From Clostridium luticellarii (GTDB taxonomy: Bacteria; Bacillota; Clostridia; Clostridiales; Clostridiaceae), in assembly GCF_002995845.1 (NCBI RefSeq), contig NZ_PVXP01000015.1:1-62565 (forward strand): a DNA stretch of 62,565 nucleotides, read 5' to 3'. The position numbers and the translations under genes are program-made. How positions within the stretch are numbered: the stretch's first letter is position 1; each line of letters begins with the position of its first letter. Shown in pieces: positions 14,453 to 22,107 of the stretch. Under the pieces are notes generated by a model. It was not told the DNA's origin, searched no databases, and worked only from the letters and a program-made list of their open reading frames with translations.

Positions 14453-14780
14453 CCTCTTTTAGGTTTTCATAATAAGTTTTGTACATCTTCATATAATCAT
14501 CTAATCTCATAGTAACAAGCCATTCGCATCTATCTTTTCTATGAAATACAGTAGGTATCTCACCCTCTTTGGCATCTGATTTAGCTTGTGTCATAGCATC
14601 ATATAGATTAAGTTTTTGTACCCTTTTACACTCTATATGAACGCCTGGTAGCCCTACTACATCAGCATCACCATTAGCCCCGCAATATTGCTGACCACGC
14701 CTTGTATTAAAACCATATTCTCGGAGTTTAGAAGAGAGTTCCCTCTCTCCTTTGGCTCCCTTACGTTTACTATTTGTCAT
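14445..14780 (-). CDS. PD-(D/E)xK nuclease, Holliday-junction-resolvase-like
   Basis: The 111-aa protein has the archaeal-Hjc-like layout: KRKGAKGERELSSKLREYGF, GDADVVGLPGVHIECKRV (the D and ExK catalytic residues), then a helical C-terminus. Such enzymes cut branched DNA, useful for resolving phage replication intermediates before packaging. It is in the recombination/nucleotide gene cluster. It could also be a VRR-NUC-type nuclease. Confidence 0.75.
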   Translation of the reverse strand: MTNSKRKGAKGERELSSKLREYGFNTRRGQQYCGANGDADVVGLPGVHIECKRVQKLNLYDAMTQAKSDAKEGEIPTVFHRKDRCEWLVTMRLDDYMKMYKTYYENLKEGD

Positions 14781-15347
14781 TTATCCTTCGCTCCCCACAA
14801 TTAGCCCCTCGCCATATGGCAAAGTCTCAATCCATTTACATAGCGAACGCCATTCTGGTAATTTATGATTCCTTCTCTGACTATACACGCCTTTTAGACA
14901 TCTATAATTAGTAGTAAGTCTTGCAGTAAGTTCAAATCCCGCCGGATTAGAATACAAGAGTTTTAAATAATCGTATGGGTCATGTGTTTGATTATAGGTG
15001 TCTTTTAATTCTTCCATTACATCAATTATTCTTGGATCTACATATTGGTTATACTGCTTGGATAAATCAAACTTTGAGATTCTATGCATGGTACTTTGGC
15101 TGCTGACAAAAGTAATAAATCTATATCTCTCCAACTCTACCCACATTTTATTACTACAAGTCAAATCAAAGGCTACTCTTATTCCAGATAAAAATTGGTC
15201 GTGTGCTTCTCCTTTAGGTGATTGAGCTAACTTTTTAACCATATCTGTAATATCAGAATTACATTTATCAGTATCTACTGACATAGGATATTTACTTGCT
15301 TTTATACTTTCTTCCAAATCATATACTCTTACATTTTCTATTTTCAC
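14781..15347 (-). CDS. ThyX-fold protein (FAD-dependent thymidylate synthase-like)
   Basis: The segment WVELERYRFITFVSSQSTMHRISKFDL resembles the ThyX signature region (RHRxxSxxxxSxR) in a diverged form, and RRNHKLPEWRSLCKWIETLP matches the ThyX C-terminal part. The canonical catalytic motif is altered, so activity in dTMP synthesis is uncertain. It starts at GTG 15347, overlapping the preceding stop codon by one base. Confidence 0.6.
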   Translation of the reverse strand: MKIENVRVYDLEESIKASKYPMSVDTDKCNSDITDMVKKLAQSPKGEAHDQFLSGIRVAFDLTCSNKMWVELERYRFITFVSSQSTMHRISKFDLSKQYNQYVDPRIIDVMEELKDTYNQTHDPYDYLKLLYSNPAGFELTARLTTNYRCLKGVYSQRRNHKLPEWRSLCKWIETLPYGEGLIVGSEG

Positions 15348-15514
15348 TAGTTTTCACCCTCCCAATATTGAGTTAATATTGCTCTTGCTATCTCTAGCCC
15401 TTGTATTTCACCTTGCTTTATCAATCCTGTGACATCAAAATCGTCTTTTTTATTTTGCTGATTCTCTATTTCTTTTGTAATTAAATCTATACATTCAGAT
15501 ACTTCATCTTTCAT
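15347..15514 (-). CDS. Small acidic phage protein, 55 aa
   Basis: ATG 15514 opens a 55-codon frame (MKDEVSECIDLITKEIENQQ..., ending YWEGEN) with GGAGGATGAAG upstream. Its TAG shares a base with the GTG of the ThyX-like gene, so the two are probably translationally coupled. Function unknown. Confidence 0.6.
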   Translation of the reverse strand: MKDEVSECIDLITKEIENQQNKKDDFDVTGLIKQGEIQGLEIARAILTQYWEGEN

Positions 15515-15529
15515 CTATTCTTCATCCTC

Positions 15530-16066
15530 CTACCCATTAATTACCACGTAATTCCAATTTTCCTCGTGCCACTTTTCATATTCTTCTCTAGTAGCAAAGT
15601 CTTTTGTATGTCTCTCATTATCTCTTAAGTCCTTATAATTTATTTCTATAAATTTTGTTTTGTCCGCAGAGGTAGTCTCTTCTTCATCCTCCTTTATATA
15701 CCATTTACCATTAGTTAATATATCAATTATGTCTTTATTTAAAAATGTTCTGCATAGCTTATCCAACATATCATCTAAAACAAAATACTCTGTATTTAAA
15801 AGAGGGTGCTCTACTCTAATTTTCTTTTTGCTCTTTATAGCTTCCATAAAACTTACTGGTCGTGGTTCTAAAATCCACGTATCGCTAAATTGTAATGAGC
15901 AACACCCATTCTGCCCTTGGCACCCTTGACAATCTACTATCACATTTTTAAATACGCTTGATGAAATTGTTTGGGTACAAGGATTTTTTTCTGGAACTAT
16001 TTTAAATACTAAATCATGGTCTTGTTTGAGCATATTTAAAGCTTCTAGTAATGTATATTTTTTCAT
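15530..16066 (-). CDS. Hypothetical phage protein with Cys cluster, 178 aa
   Basis: The 178-aa protein has a central cysteine cluster (CQGCQGQNGCC) and an acidic C-terminus. Its ATG overlaps the HNH gene stop (ATGA). The N-terminal MKKYTLLEALNMLKQ is common among phage proteins of unknown function. The Cys cluster may bind zinc. Confidence 0.65.
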   Translation of the reverse strand: MKKYTLLEALNMLKQDHDLVFKIVPEKNPCTQTISSSVFKNVIVDCQGCQGQNGCCSLQFSDTWILEPRPVSFMEAIKSKKKIRVEHPLLNTEYFVLDDMLDKLCRTFLNKDIIDILTNGKWYIKEDEEETTSADKTKFIEINYKDLRDNERHTKDFATREEYEKWHEENWNYVVING

Positions 16067-16458
16067 TTAATCTCCTCCAAATCAATTATTTTTCCACCCA
16101 TTGCGGTTCTAATTATATCTTCTCTGCAGTAAGCTCCTCTATCTATATCCATAAGCTTGGATAAGCTTCTAGCTGCATCTTTAGATATATCTAACTTCTT
16201 CCGTATTTCATCTAGGGTATATCTATCCTCTGTAAATACACTTTCTAACCAATTCTGGAACTCTAGTTTCAACTTTATATCTAACTCATGCCCATTCTTT
16301 TGGTGTACTGCATATGTCTCTTCCGTATGACATTTTCTGCATAAATAAACTAGATTCTTTTTACAATGTATTAATGCACCGCACTCAGATCTATGAATTA
16401 CGTGGTGCTTTTGTAGCAATCTCGTAGAACCACAATTCACACAATGTTTATAACTCAT
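16063..16458 (-). CDS. HNH endonuclease domain protein
   Basis: Residues 1-50 form a compact HNH nuclease: C-x2-C (CVNC), HHV, then LVYLCRKCH. The remaining two-thirds is a helical region with an HTH-like segment (TLDEIRKKLDISKDAARSLSKLM). It is not next to a terminase, so it may be a homing or repair nuclease. A perfect inverted repeat (16476-16503) lies just upstream. Confidence 0.75.
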   Translation of the reverse strand: MSYKHCVNCGSTRLLQKHHVIHRSECGALIHCKKNLVYLCRKCHTEETYAVHQKNGHELDIKLKLEFQNWLESVFTEDRYTLDEIRKKLDISKDAARSLSKLMDIDRGAYCREDIIRTAMGGKIIDLEEIK

Positions 16459-16475
16459 TTCACCATTCCTTTGTA

Positions 16476-16503
16476 TGTAGTACAGCTTTTATACTGTACT
16501 ACA
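16476..16503 (-). promoter_or_regulatory. Perfect inverted repeat upstream of the HNH gene
   Basis: TGTAGTACAG and CTGTACTACA are separated by 8 bases containing TATAAAAG on the minus strand, so a -10-like box sits between two operator half-sites. A separate TACTAATACACTT half-site follows at 16513-16525. Confidence 0.55.
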
Positions 16504-16597
16504 TTATTATTTTACTAATACACTTAGCATATATCTGTTACGTGATTTCAGCTTATTCCCTTAAATATCTGATTTTCCATTTTGGAAAATACCACAA

Positions 16598-17527
16598 TTA
16601 CATATTAACTAATATACTTTCTATCCTTTCATCCGCCTCTTTCATTGCTGTTTTAAGTGGATGAATATACGTCGATTGAGTTGTTATAGTGTTTGCATGC
16701 CCCAGCCTTTTGGCAACTGCCTGTATGCTAACCTTCTTTGCTATAAGCAGGCTTGCATGTGTATGTCTCAATCCATGTACTGTTATCCTCCCAACCCCAG
16801 CGTTAGCACAATGTCGGGCTATTATGTCATTGATTGTCGAATTATATATTATTACATGCCCGCCACCATACCAATATGGGAAAATTGGCTCTGTTGGATC
16901 TAGCTTTTCTATTATTGGTCTTAATATCCATGCTGTCTTTAAATCTAGTGATATAATCCGATTTGATGAAGGGTTCTTTGTAGGTTGAAATCTATTAGCC
17001 TTGATTTTAGTTTTATAGTCATATGATTTATTTATATCAACTTTTCTATCGTCAAAATTAAAATCATTCGGTGTCAGTGCCAAGCCCTCTGCATAACGCA
17101 ATCCAGTATTGATCAGCAGTAGTAAAAAGTGATCCCAGTTTAATTCTTTTGTATTAACGTTCAAATCAGCTATAAACTTTTTAGCTTCATCTTCCTCTAA
17201 AAACTTTTTTATCTTTTTAGCTTTGGGCTTACCTCCAATCTGTACCCGCCTTGTAAAATCCCTTCCAATAATTCCTTCATCTAAAGCATCTAAAACACTA
17301 GCTCTAATCTGCCTGTGGAAATCCATAACCGTTAAATGCTCATGTGTCTCTGCATATCTATTAATAAGTTTTTGGTATGTCCCTCTATCAAAATCCGTAA
17401 TTTCACACGTAGGCTCTAGTTTCTTTAATGATTTACTTGTCATTACATATTTCCTATATGTTACAGGCCTTACATTATTCTTTTTATAAGTTACGATCCA
17501 TTTGTCGTAGTACTCGGATAACTTCAC
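16598..17527 (-). CDS. Tyrosine recombinase (phage integrase family)
   Basis: The 309-aa protein starts at GTG 17527 behind AAGGAG. It has a SAM-like core-binding domain (about 1-110) and a catalytic domain with Arg in TGLRYAEGLAL, HGLRHTH (H-x-x-R), LGHANT (His) and the nucleophile Tyr in STYIHP. All five core residues appear present. It is far from the attachment site, which is served by the serine recombinase, so it may act as a dimer resolvase, an invertase, or a relic of another element. Confidence 0.9.
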   Translation of the reverse strand: MKLSEYYDKWIVTYKKNNVRPVTYRKYVMTSKSLKKLEPTCEITDFDRGTYQKLINRYAETHEHLTVMDFHRQIRASVLDALDEGIIGRDFTRRVQIGGKPKAKKIKKFLEEDEAKKFIADLNVNTKELNWDHFLLLLINTGLRYAEGLALTPNDFNFDDRKVDINKSYDYKTKIKANRFQPTKNPSSNRIISLDLKTAWILRPIIEKLDPTEPIFPYWYGGGHVIIYNSTINDIIARHCANAGVGRITVHGLRHTHASLLIAKKVSIQAVAKRLGHANTITTQSTYIHPLKTAMKEADERIESILVNM

Positions 17528-17568
17528 TTTTAAGATCTCCTTCTCTATTTCTCCTTTCTAGCTGCACC

Positions 17569-17880
17569 CTATAATTTATACATAACAGATACAAAATTCT
17601 TTGCTATATAGTCTTTAGCATTTTTTATAGAATTAAATTCACGTGGTATCCGTTTATGCTTTTCTTTGTTAAACTCTGTTACTATATCTCCTTTAAACTC
17701 TAAAACATATTTACCTCCTAAGCTTCTTACTTTACATTCATTCATGGCTTCAAATTTATTTATTAATTTTTTGATATTGCGTATTGGAAAATTAATTGCA
17801 TTTGCACTATCCGCAGTTAAACAAGTTAACCCTTGTATAATAACTCTGCACTCTTTTTCATTTAATTTTAAAACATACAT
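17569..17880 (-). CDS. Hypothetical phage protein, 103 aa
   Basis: A 103-aa basic protein (MYVLKLNEKECRVIIQGLTCLTADSANAINFPIRNIKKLINKFE...) with AAGGGGATAA before its ATG. It lies directly upstream of the tyrosine recombinase gene and is possibly co-transcribed. An excisionase-like role is conceivable but I see no winged-helix signature. Confidence 0.6.
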   Translation of the reverse strand: MYVLKLNEKECRVIIQGLTCLTADSANAINFPIRNIKKLINKFEAMNECKVRSLGGKYVLEFKGDIVTEFNKEKHKRIPREFNSIKNAKDYIAKNFVSVMYKL

Positions 17881-17902
17881 TTAATTTATCCCCTTCTTAT
17901 TT

Positions 17903-18005
17903 TTATATTAAAAATCTAATTACCATTAGCAATCCTACAGCAGCACCCAATACCTCTCCCCACCATATATCCTTTTTCTCCTTTATTCTTGCTATCCAAA
18001 TCCAT
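17903..18005 (-). pseudogene. Frameshifted small membrane peptide (holin-like size)
   Basis: ATG 18005 (AAGGGGTG upstream) begins MDLDSKNKGEK. A different frame then encodes DIWWGEVLGAAVGLLMVIRFLI, a clean transmembrane segment, to a TAA at 17903. Removing one A from the A5 run near 17974 would join them into a 33-aa single-pass protein. In frame, ATG 18092 or 18005 instead reads to a TAG at 17916, giving up to 58 aa. Either a real frameshift, slippage or a sequencing error is possible. Confidence 0.4.
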
Positions 18006-18121
18006 TTTTAGCTGCACCCCTTTAAGTATTTTTCTATCCCATATACTTATTTGCTTACCAAACTTTATTTTCTTTGCATCTTTTATAACCATTGTTTTAT
18101 ACCTTTAATGCTTTTCTATTA

Positions 18122-18168
18122 CACTAATACACTATAGTTTTAACTATTCCGTATCTAGTGTATTAGTG
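18122..18168 (-). promoter_or_regulatory. 13-bp inverted repeat, candidate operator
   Basis: CACTAATACACTA (18122-18134) and TAGTGTATTAGTG (18156-18168) form a perfect inverted repeat 21 bp apart. No T-run follows, so it is not an obvious terminator. The core ACTAATACACT recurs at 16514-16524, and the half-sites at 30299-30347 are similar (ACTAATGTATTA). Confidence 0.55.
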
Positions 18169-18181
18169 CCTTAAATTATTT

Positions 18182-18343
18182 CTATTCTTTATTCTTTATA
18201 ATCTCATTACAGCAATCTATATGTGCAACATCTAATTTACCATTTATTCTAATCATATGTGCATCTAATGGATGTAACTTTTCATGGCATAAAGCACATA
18301 TCATATATTTAACTTTTGGATTATCCATATCTGTTTCATGCAT
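18182..18343 (-). CDS. Small zinc-binding protein, 53 aa
   Basis: ATG 18343 follows GGAGGG at 8-9 bases and opens 53 codons. A CxxC pair (CALCHEKLHP), nearby His and a CC pair suggest one zinc site. It lies between small hypothetical genes; function unknown. Confidence 0.6.
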   Translation of the reverse strand: MHETDMDNPKVKYMICALCHEKLHPLDAHMIRINGKLDVAHIDCCNEIIKNKE

Positions 18344-18377
18344 TTTTTAAACCCTCCATTTTGAAATCAAATTAATT

Positions 18378-18569
18378 TTAGTAATAATTCTTTTTTATCC
18401 ATTGCCTAAATGTGTCTATTTCACAAGTCCTCGGAAGTCCTGTGCCATCTTCATACGTCACCTTAACCCCGGTCGAACTTTCTGTAACTGCCAATACTGT
18501 TCTCCAATTGTCCGCAAAATTCTTATATGTCTTGCCAATGACAATTTTTATTGGAATTTTTTTCTTCAT
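18378..18569 (-). CDS. Hypothetical phage protein, 63 aa
   Basis: A 63-aa basic protein (MKKKIPIKIVIGKTYKNFADNWRTVLAVTESSTGVKVTYEDG...) with a weak upstream site (AGGGAAAAA). Predominantly beta in appearance, like a small SH3-type barrel. No family known to me. Confidence 0.55.
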   Translation of the reverse strand: MKKKIPIKIVIGKTYKNFADNWRTVLAVTESSTGVKVTYEDGTGLPRTCEIDTFRQWIKKNYY

Positions 18570-18585
18570 AAATATTTTTCCCTAC

Positions 18586-18735
18586 CTACTTTTCTACACT
18601 AACAATGTCTTTCTTCTGGCAATACAATATTTCTTTACCACTCTTTATCATGTATTCTCCACTATCTAGCTGACCTATTACCTTACCTGTATTACCATTC
18701 TCCAATTTTACTGTAGCTCCTATCTTAATATCCAA
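18586..18735 (-). CDS. Small phage protein, 49 aa, TTG start
   Basis: TTG 18735 opens 49 codons (MDIKIGATVKLENGNTGKVIGQLDSGEYMIKSGKEI...). The upstream GGGATAAGCA is part of the stop/ribosome-binding-site fusion of the preceding gene. The product looks like a small KOW/SH3-type beta barrel. Function unknown. Confidence 0.55.
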   Translation of the reverse strand: MDIKIGATVKLENGNTGKVIGQLDSGEYMIKSGKEILYCQKKDIVSVEK

Positions 18736-18738
18736 TGC

Positions 18739-18954
18739 TTATCCCTTCTCTACTATTGTAGGATACAATTCATAGTCAAATATCTGCTTGTCAGTCAGCT
18801 TGTGTTCATATTCCAGATATCCATAAGCTTCACGTTTTATCTCATCAACATATTTCTTTGTTTCAAAATTCTCTATATCCACAGGCACATTGTCTTTCGT
18901 CTTAGGAAAGGTTCCTAAGCTTATAGGTCTTTCTGTAGAATAATATCTATACAC
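18739..18954 (-). CDS. Hypothetical phage protein, 71 aa, GTG start
   Basis: GTG 18954 is well placed behind AAGGAGGGATAAAA; the ATG at 18975 would put that site inside the frame. The 71-aa product (MYRYYSTERPISLGTFPKTKDN...) is soluble with no motif recognised. Confidence 0.65.
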   Translation of the reverse strand: MYRYYSTERPISLGTFPKTKDNVPVDIENFETKKYVDEIKREAYGYLEYEHKLTDKQIFDYELYPTIVEKG

Positions 18955-18956
18955 TT

Positions 18957-19166
18957 TTATCCCTCCTTCAAACATTTATTACAGTCTTTATCTTCTCTAT
19001 CACACGGTTCATAGGTACATGGGCATATTTCACTTTCAGCTTTATTTCTAGTAAGTCTTAAACAACTATTTGTATATTGGCAACTGCATATAGAACCTTT
19101 AGGAGTATCATCTTCTGGATATTTTAAAATCCAATTCATTTTCCCGTAACAATGTGGTTTATTCAC
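18957..19166 (-). CDS. Cysteine-rich protein, 69 aa
   Basis: The GTG at 19166 follows GGGAGGGATAAAGT. The 69-aa product has nine cysteines (CSCQYTNSC, CPCTYEPC, CNKC), consistent with zinc or iron-sulfur binding. It ends -KEG where GAG GGA TAA doubles as the next gene's ribosome-binding site. Confidence 0.65.
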   Translation of the reverse strand: MNKPHCYGKMNWILKYPEDDTPKGSICSCQYTNSCLRLTRNKAESEICPCTYEPCDREDKDCNKCLKEG

Positions 19167-19169
19167 ACT

Positions 19170-19460
19170 TTATCCCTCCCATGGTTGAAGATATAAACTA
19201 CTTCCTAACACTTTAGAGTATTTTAAATAATCCAGTATATTGGTGTCTTCTCCATGCTCTATATCTTTTAACTTTTCTATGCTCATGTCGGTTTCTTTTG
19301 AGATATGCTCTAAATTGATATGGTATGCTTCTCTAGTTTCTTTTAGTGCTTTCCTTAATTCATACCATCTGTCTTGAGCAATAAAAGAATATTTCTCTTC
19401 TGGGTGTTCCTTTATGAATTCATTCGTTTTCCGTTCTGCATCCACTTTATGAAATGGCAT
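19170..19460 (-). CDS. HTH-domain protein, 96 aa
   Basis: Residues about 33-90 form a Cro/C1-like helix-turn-helix (LRKALKETREAYHINLEHISKETDMSIEKLKDIEHG). The N-terminal 30 residues are charged. It may be a small regulator of the middle genes. Starts at ATG 19460 behind GGAGGGATAG; ends -WEG. Confidence 0.65.
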   Translation of the reverse strand: MPFHKVDAERKTNEFIKEHPEEKYSFIAQDRWYELRKALKETREAYHINLEHISKETDMSIEKLKDIEHGEDTNILDYLKYSKVLGSSLYLQPWEG

Positions 19461-19461
19461 T

Positions 19462-20109
19462 CTATCCCTCCTTCTCTACTCTCTGGAACTCTATTGTCCA
19501 GATGTATGGGTCTGCATCCCACCCGTATTTATCAATATTCTTTTTATTTACTGTGCTATTCCATAACTGTTTAAATGCCAATTTATGGTCTGTGTAAAGG
19601 GCATCCCCGTATGCATCAGGCATATTCAAATTGAAATGATATCTTCTAATTCCTTCTTTTAATGCCTCTCTTTCTGTAATATTCTGCAATCTCTCTACTT
19701 TTATATCTGTAACCTTTAAAAATATTCTTGCTGCAGACTTAAGCATATGAATACTAGGTTTCCATTTAATAAATCCTTCTGGTGCTTGACGTATAAAATC
19801 ATCTGGTGAAGCTTTATAATGGTATTGTTGTTTCCCATAATTAGGTTCTATTTCTGTAGACTGACACCACGTTTCTCTCACATAGAGAATATCTCCTATC
19901 TTATATGGTGGCTTTGCTATATCAATTATTCCGCCATACTCGTCTTGTCCCCAGCCATAATACCCAATACGCTTGTTGTCCGTTGAGCCCGAAATAAATC
20001 CTAGTGGTACCGGTTGTTTGGGTTGTGGTTTTATAATCCTTCTGGTACTTGTTTTTCTGCCTTCTAGTATTGCCTGTACCATAGGAGTATTAAATAATAT
20101 AGGTTTCAA
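19462..20109 (-). CDS. ASCH-domain-like phage protein
   Basis: The 215-aa protein begins MKPILFNTPMVQAILEGRKTSTRRIIKPQP and continues with YKIGDILYVRETW, the pattern of the phage ASCH/PUA-like proteins, which may bind RNA or modified nucleosides. It ends with WTIEFQRVEKEG. The start is TTG 20109 behind GGAGGGATAA. Its role in phage growth is not known. Confidence 0.75.
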   Translation of the reverse strand: MKPILFNTPMVQAILEGRKTSTRRIIKPQPKQPVPLGFISGSTDNKRIGYYGWGQDEYGGIIDIAKPPYKIGDILYVRETWCQSTEIEPNYGKQQYHYKASPDDFIRQAPEGFIKWKPSIHMLKSAARIFLKVTDIKVERLQNITEREALKEGIRRYHFNLNMPDAYGDALYTDHKLAFKQLWNSTVNKKNIDKYGWDADPYIWTIEFQRVEKEG

Positions 20110-20110
20110 A

Positions 20111-20302
20111 TTATCCCTCCTTTACCTTGAGTTCCAAATCTTCTCTATTGTTTATATAATCTGTGGCCTGTTGTTTACTATCAAAGCTTTCATATTTTAC
20201 AAATTCCCCTTCTCTATGCCCTAGTGGTAATTCATCTTTATCCAATATACAAGCTATATTCCATTTCTTAGATGTACGGTTATATTTAGGCCTTGCTATC
20301 AC
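20111..20302 (-). CDS. Hypothetical phage protein, 63 aa, GTG start
   Basis: GTG 20302 follows AAGGAGGGATAAACA. The 63-aa protein (MIARPKYNRTSKKWNIACILDKDE..., ending KVKEG) looks like a small beta-rich DNA-binding or substrate-recognition domain similar to the N-terminal 'AP2-like' arm of tyrosine recombinases. That comparison is weak. Confidence 0.6.
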   Translation of the reverse strand: MIARPKYNRTSKKWNIACILDKDELPLGHREGEFVKYESFDSKQQATDYINNREDLELKVKEG

Positions 20303-20305
20303 TGT

Positions 20306-20395
20306 TTATCCCTCCTTATCTATGCATCCGTAAAAGAAAAATCCACATACGCATCCAGCACTAAATACCCAGGGTAAAAACCATATACTAACCAT
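20306..20395 (-). CDS. Short membrane peptide, 29 aa
   Basis: ATG 20395 behind AAGGAGGGGTAA opens 29 codons with a hydrophobic core (SIWFLPWVFSAGCVCGFFFYGCI) and an -DKEG end. A single transmembrane peptide translated in the coupled middle operon; function unknown. Confidence 0.55.
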   Translation of the reverse strand: MVSIWFLPWVFSAGCVCGFFFYGCIDKEG

Positions 20396-20405
20396 TTACC
20401 CCTCC

Positions 20406-20915
20406 TTAATATCCTTCTTCCTGCCTTTTATAATTGACTGCATTTTTCTTGTAATAAGCCTGCTCCATCTCTTCTTTGCTAATGCCAAGCATTAATCCTA
20501 GTCCAACAATATACACAAGCACATCTCTAGTATCATTCAAGACCACATCATAAGTAACAAAAAATCCTTCTATTATGTCTGTCAATGTTGTTTTGTCTTT
20601 CCCTAAAAAATCCGAAATTGAGTTAAAACTATCTTCACTAAAATCACCATTAAGTTTATGATCCTTGCTTTCATAGTAGTTTTCTATGCTAAGTGCAAAG
20701 TGTAGACAGTCAGCAAATTCTTCAAGTAACTTTTCTCTATTGATTTCCCTATGCTTCTTCCAATGTTTAAATCCCTGCCACTCATTCGCCAACTCTCCAA
20801 GCTCCACCAGCAAAGCCAATTTTATATTCTCAAGCGGATATTTCTCTATCCCTGCATTGCTTAGTATCTTGTCATCCAATTCTTTTTGGTCTGCTAACAT
20901 CTTTTTTATATCCAA
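20406..20915 (-). CDS. Dimeric dUTPase (all-alpha NTP pyrophosphatase)
   Basis: The motifs LLVELGELANEWQGFKHWKK (ExxE) and LLEEFADCLHFAL (ExxD) are the metal-binding pair of dimeric dUTPases. The enzyme would hydrolyse dUTP to dUMP and PPi, keeping uracil out of phage DNA and feeding dTMP synthesis, consistent with a ThyX-like gene 5 kb downstream. 169 aa is typical. Its stop precedes the short membrane peptide gene by a few bases. Confidence 0.85.
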   Translation of the reverse strand: MDIKKMLADQKELDDKILSNAGIEKYPLENIKLALLVELGELANEWQGFKHWKKHREINREKLLEEFADCLHFALSIENYYESKDHKLNGDFSEDSFNSISDFLGKDKTTLTDIIEGFFVTYDVVLNDTRDVLVYIVGLGLMLGISKEEMEQAYYKKNAVNYKRQEEGY

Positions 20916-20916
20916 T

Positions 20917-21261
20917 CTATTTATCCTCCTTGCAATCTATAATCTCTATAGCAACAACTTTTTTATTTATGTCAGAATCTTCATCTTCTTCAAATTCAAC
21001 CGTTTCACCCTTATCATTACTCAATGTCAAACTAAATAAATTCATGTCTTCATTAAATGCAAAATTGCAATCATTTTCTACAAAGCTATCTATATCATCT
21101 TGGTTTGTACATTCTGGATCAAATGTATTTAAAATATCTAACCCCATACAATTTCCACCCATTTTATAAGCTATATGTCCTTTATAATCTTCAAATTGAA
21201 ATGTAACTCTTACCGTATGTGTTCTCTTTCTAAAGTTATCCGTATTGTCATAATGTTTCAT
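20917..21261 (-). CDS. DUF5406-like phage protein, 114 aa
   Basis: The sequence HTVRVTFQFEDYKGHIAYKMGGNCMGLDIL, ..NDCNFAFNEDMNLFSLTLSNDKGETVEFE, ..VVAIEIIDCKED matches my memory of the DUF5406 family of Firmicute phages. The function is unknown. Its ATG overlaps the YopX gene's end by four bases. Confidence 0.65.
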   Translation of the reverse strand: MKHYDNTDNFRKRTHTVRVTFQFEDYKGHIAYKMGGNCMGLDILNTFDPECTNQDDIDSFVENDCNFAFNEDMNLFSLTLSNDKGETVEFEEDEDSDINKKVVAIEIIDCKEDK

Positions 21262-21635
21262 TTACTTCCCTCCAATAACTCTTTATTCTTATAGATATTC
21301 CCAACAATTTCAAGATTTTTTGCACTCCCAAAATTAAAGCAAGGCCAAGATTTTGCTTCTTTATCTACTGGCTGAAAACTGTAACTTCCTATCCTATCAA
21401 GCCATTCAACTACAAAATATTTATCTAATCTTTTACTTTGTTCTCTTATAATATCTCCTTCATATATCTCTACACCATTCTTATCTTTTAATCCCGTATA
21501 CTGCATCACTTCAAAATCTTCTATATTCTCCCATTCAGAATTTTTAATGTGCAATACATTACTGCCTAGTAAATCTACTTCTTCCATGTTTTTATTTTGC
21601 TTATCCCAAGCACGAAATTTAATTTCTTTTGACAT
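21258..21635 (-). CDS. YopX-family protein
   Basis: The start KEIKFRAWDKQNKNM and the middle VMQYTGLKDKNGVEIYEGDII are the diagnostic YopX signatures found in many phages and prophages, including SPbeta. 125 aa is normal. The biochemical role is not established. ATG 21635 follows GGAGGG. Confidence 0.9.
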   Translation of the reverse strand: MSKEIKFRAWDKQNKNMEEVDLLGSNVLHIKNSEWENIEDFEVMQYTGLKDKNGVEIYEGDIIREQSKRLDKYFVVEWLDRIGSYSFQPVDKEAKSWPCFNFGSAKNLEIVGNIYKNKELLEGSK

Positions 21636-21636
21636 A

Positions 21637-21705
21637 TTATTTTTCCCTCCATTTTAAACACAGAATCACACAAACCGCCGCCAATATCCCAATAACTACA
21701 TACAT
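21637..21705 (-). CDS. Short membrane peptide, 22 aa
   Basis: ATG 21705 behind GAAGGTG opens MYVVIGILAAVCVILCLKWR..., a single transmembrane peptide ending two codons before the YopX ATG. It overlaps the end of the gene upstream. Such tiny ORFs recur in this operon. Low-to-moderate confidence. Confidence 0.45.
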   Translation of the reverse strand: MYVVIGILAAVCVILCLKWREK

Positions 21706-21878
21706 ATATGGCACCTTCTAATTACTCTCTTCCCATCTGCACTATATATAAGACCTTTATCCAGATTGATTCTTGCTCTATGCCATACTCCATCAATTTT
21801 GTACCTGCATCTTACTTTCTTATAGCTTTCTTCGAATAAGTCCAACCCAGATGTCAAATACTGTTTCAGACTTATCAA
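21696..21878 (-). CDS. Hypothetical phage protein, 60 aa, TTG start
   Basis: TTG 21878 is preceded by GGGAGG at 8 bases; the upstream ATG at 21914 would place that site inside the frame. The basic 60-aa product (MISLKQYLTSGLDLFEESYKKVRCRYKIDGVWHRARINLDK...) has no recognised domain. Confidence 0.6.
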   Translation of the reverse strand: MISLKQYLTSGLDLFEESYKKVRCRYKIDGVWHRARINLDKGLIYSADGKRVIRRCHICM

Positions 21879-22107
21879 TTTTACTACCTCCCTTTTATGA
21901 AATATTTTATTCATTTATACATTTTCATGATGATAATTTATTCTTTTAGTCTTTTACTTAAATTCTTTAGTTTGAATATTCTGTACTTTATTTATATATC
22001 TTCTATCGAACGTACAGCCATTTTAAAGCCATTTTAATTTCAAAGTGTCCAACTATACCAAAAATATATTTTCCTCTTAAATTTGCCCCTTCTCGTTTTA
22101 AATTTTG

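Noticed and set aside
21879-22107. Structured RNA or gene in the 230-bp phage gap
   Set aside because: Only a GCCATTTTAA direct repeat and AT-rich sequence are seen; no ORF with a ribosome-binding site and no stable hairpin.
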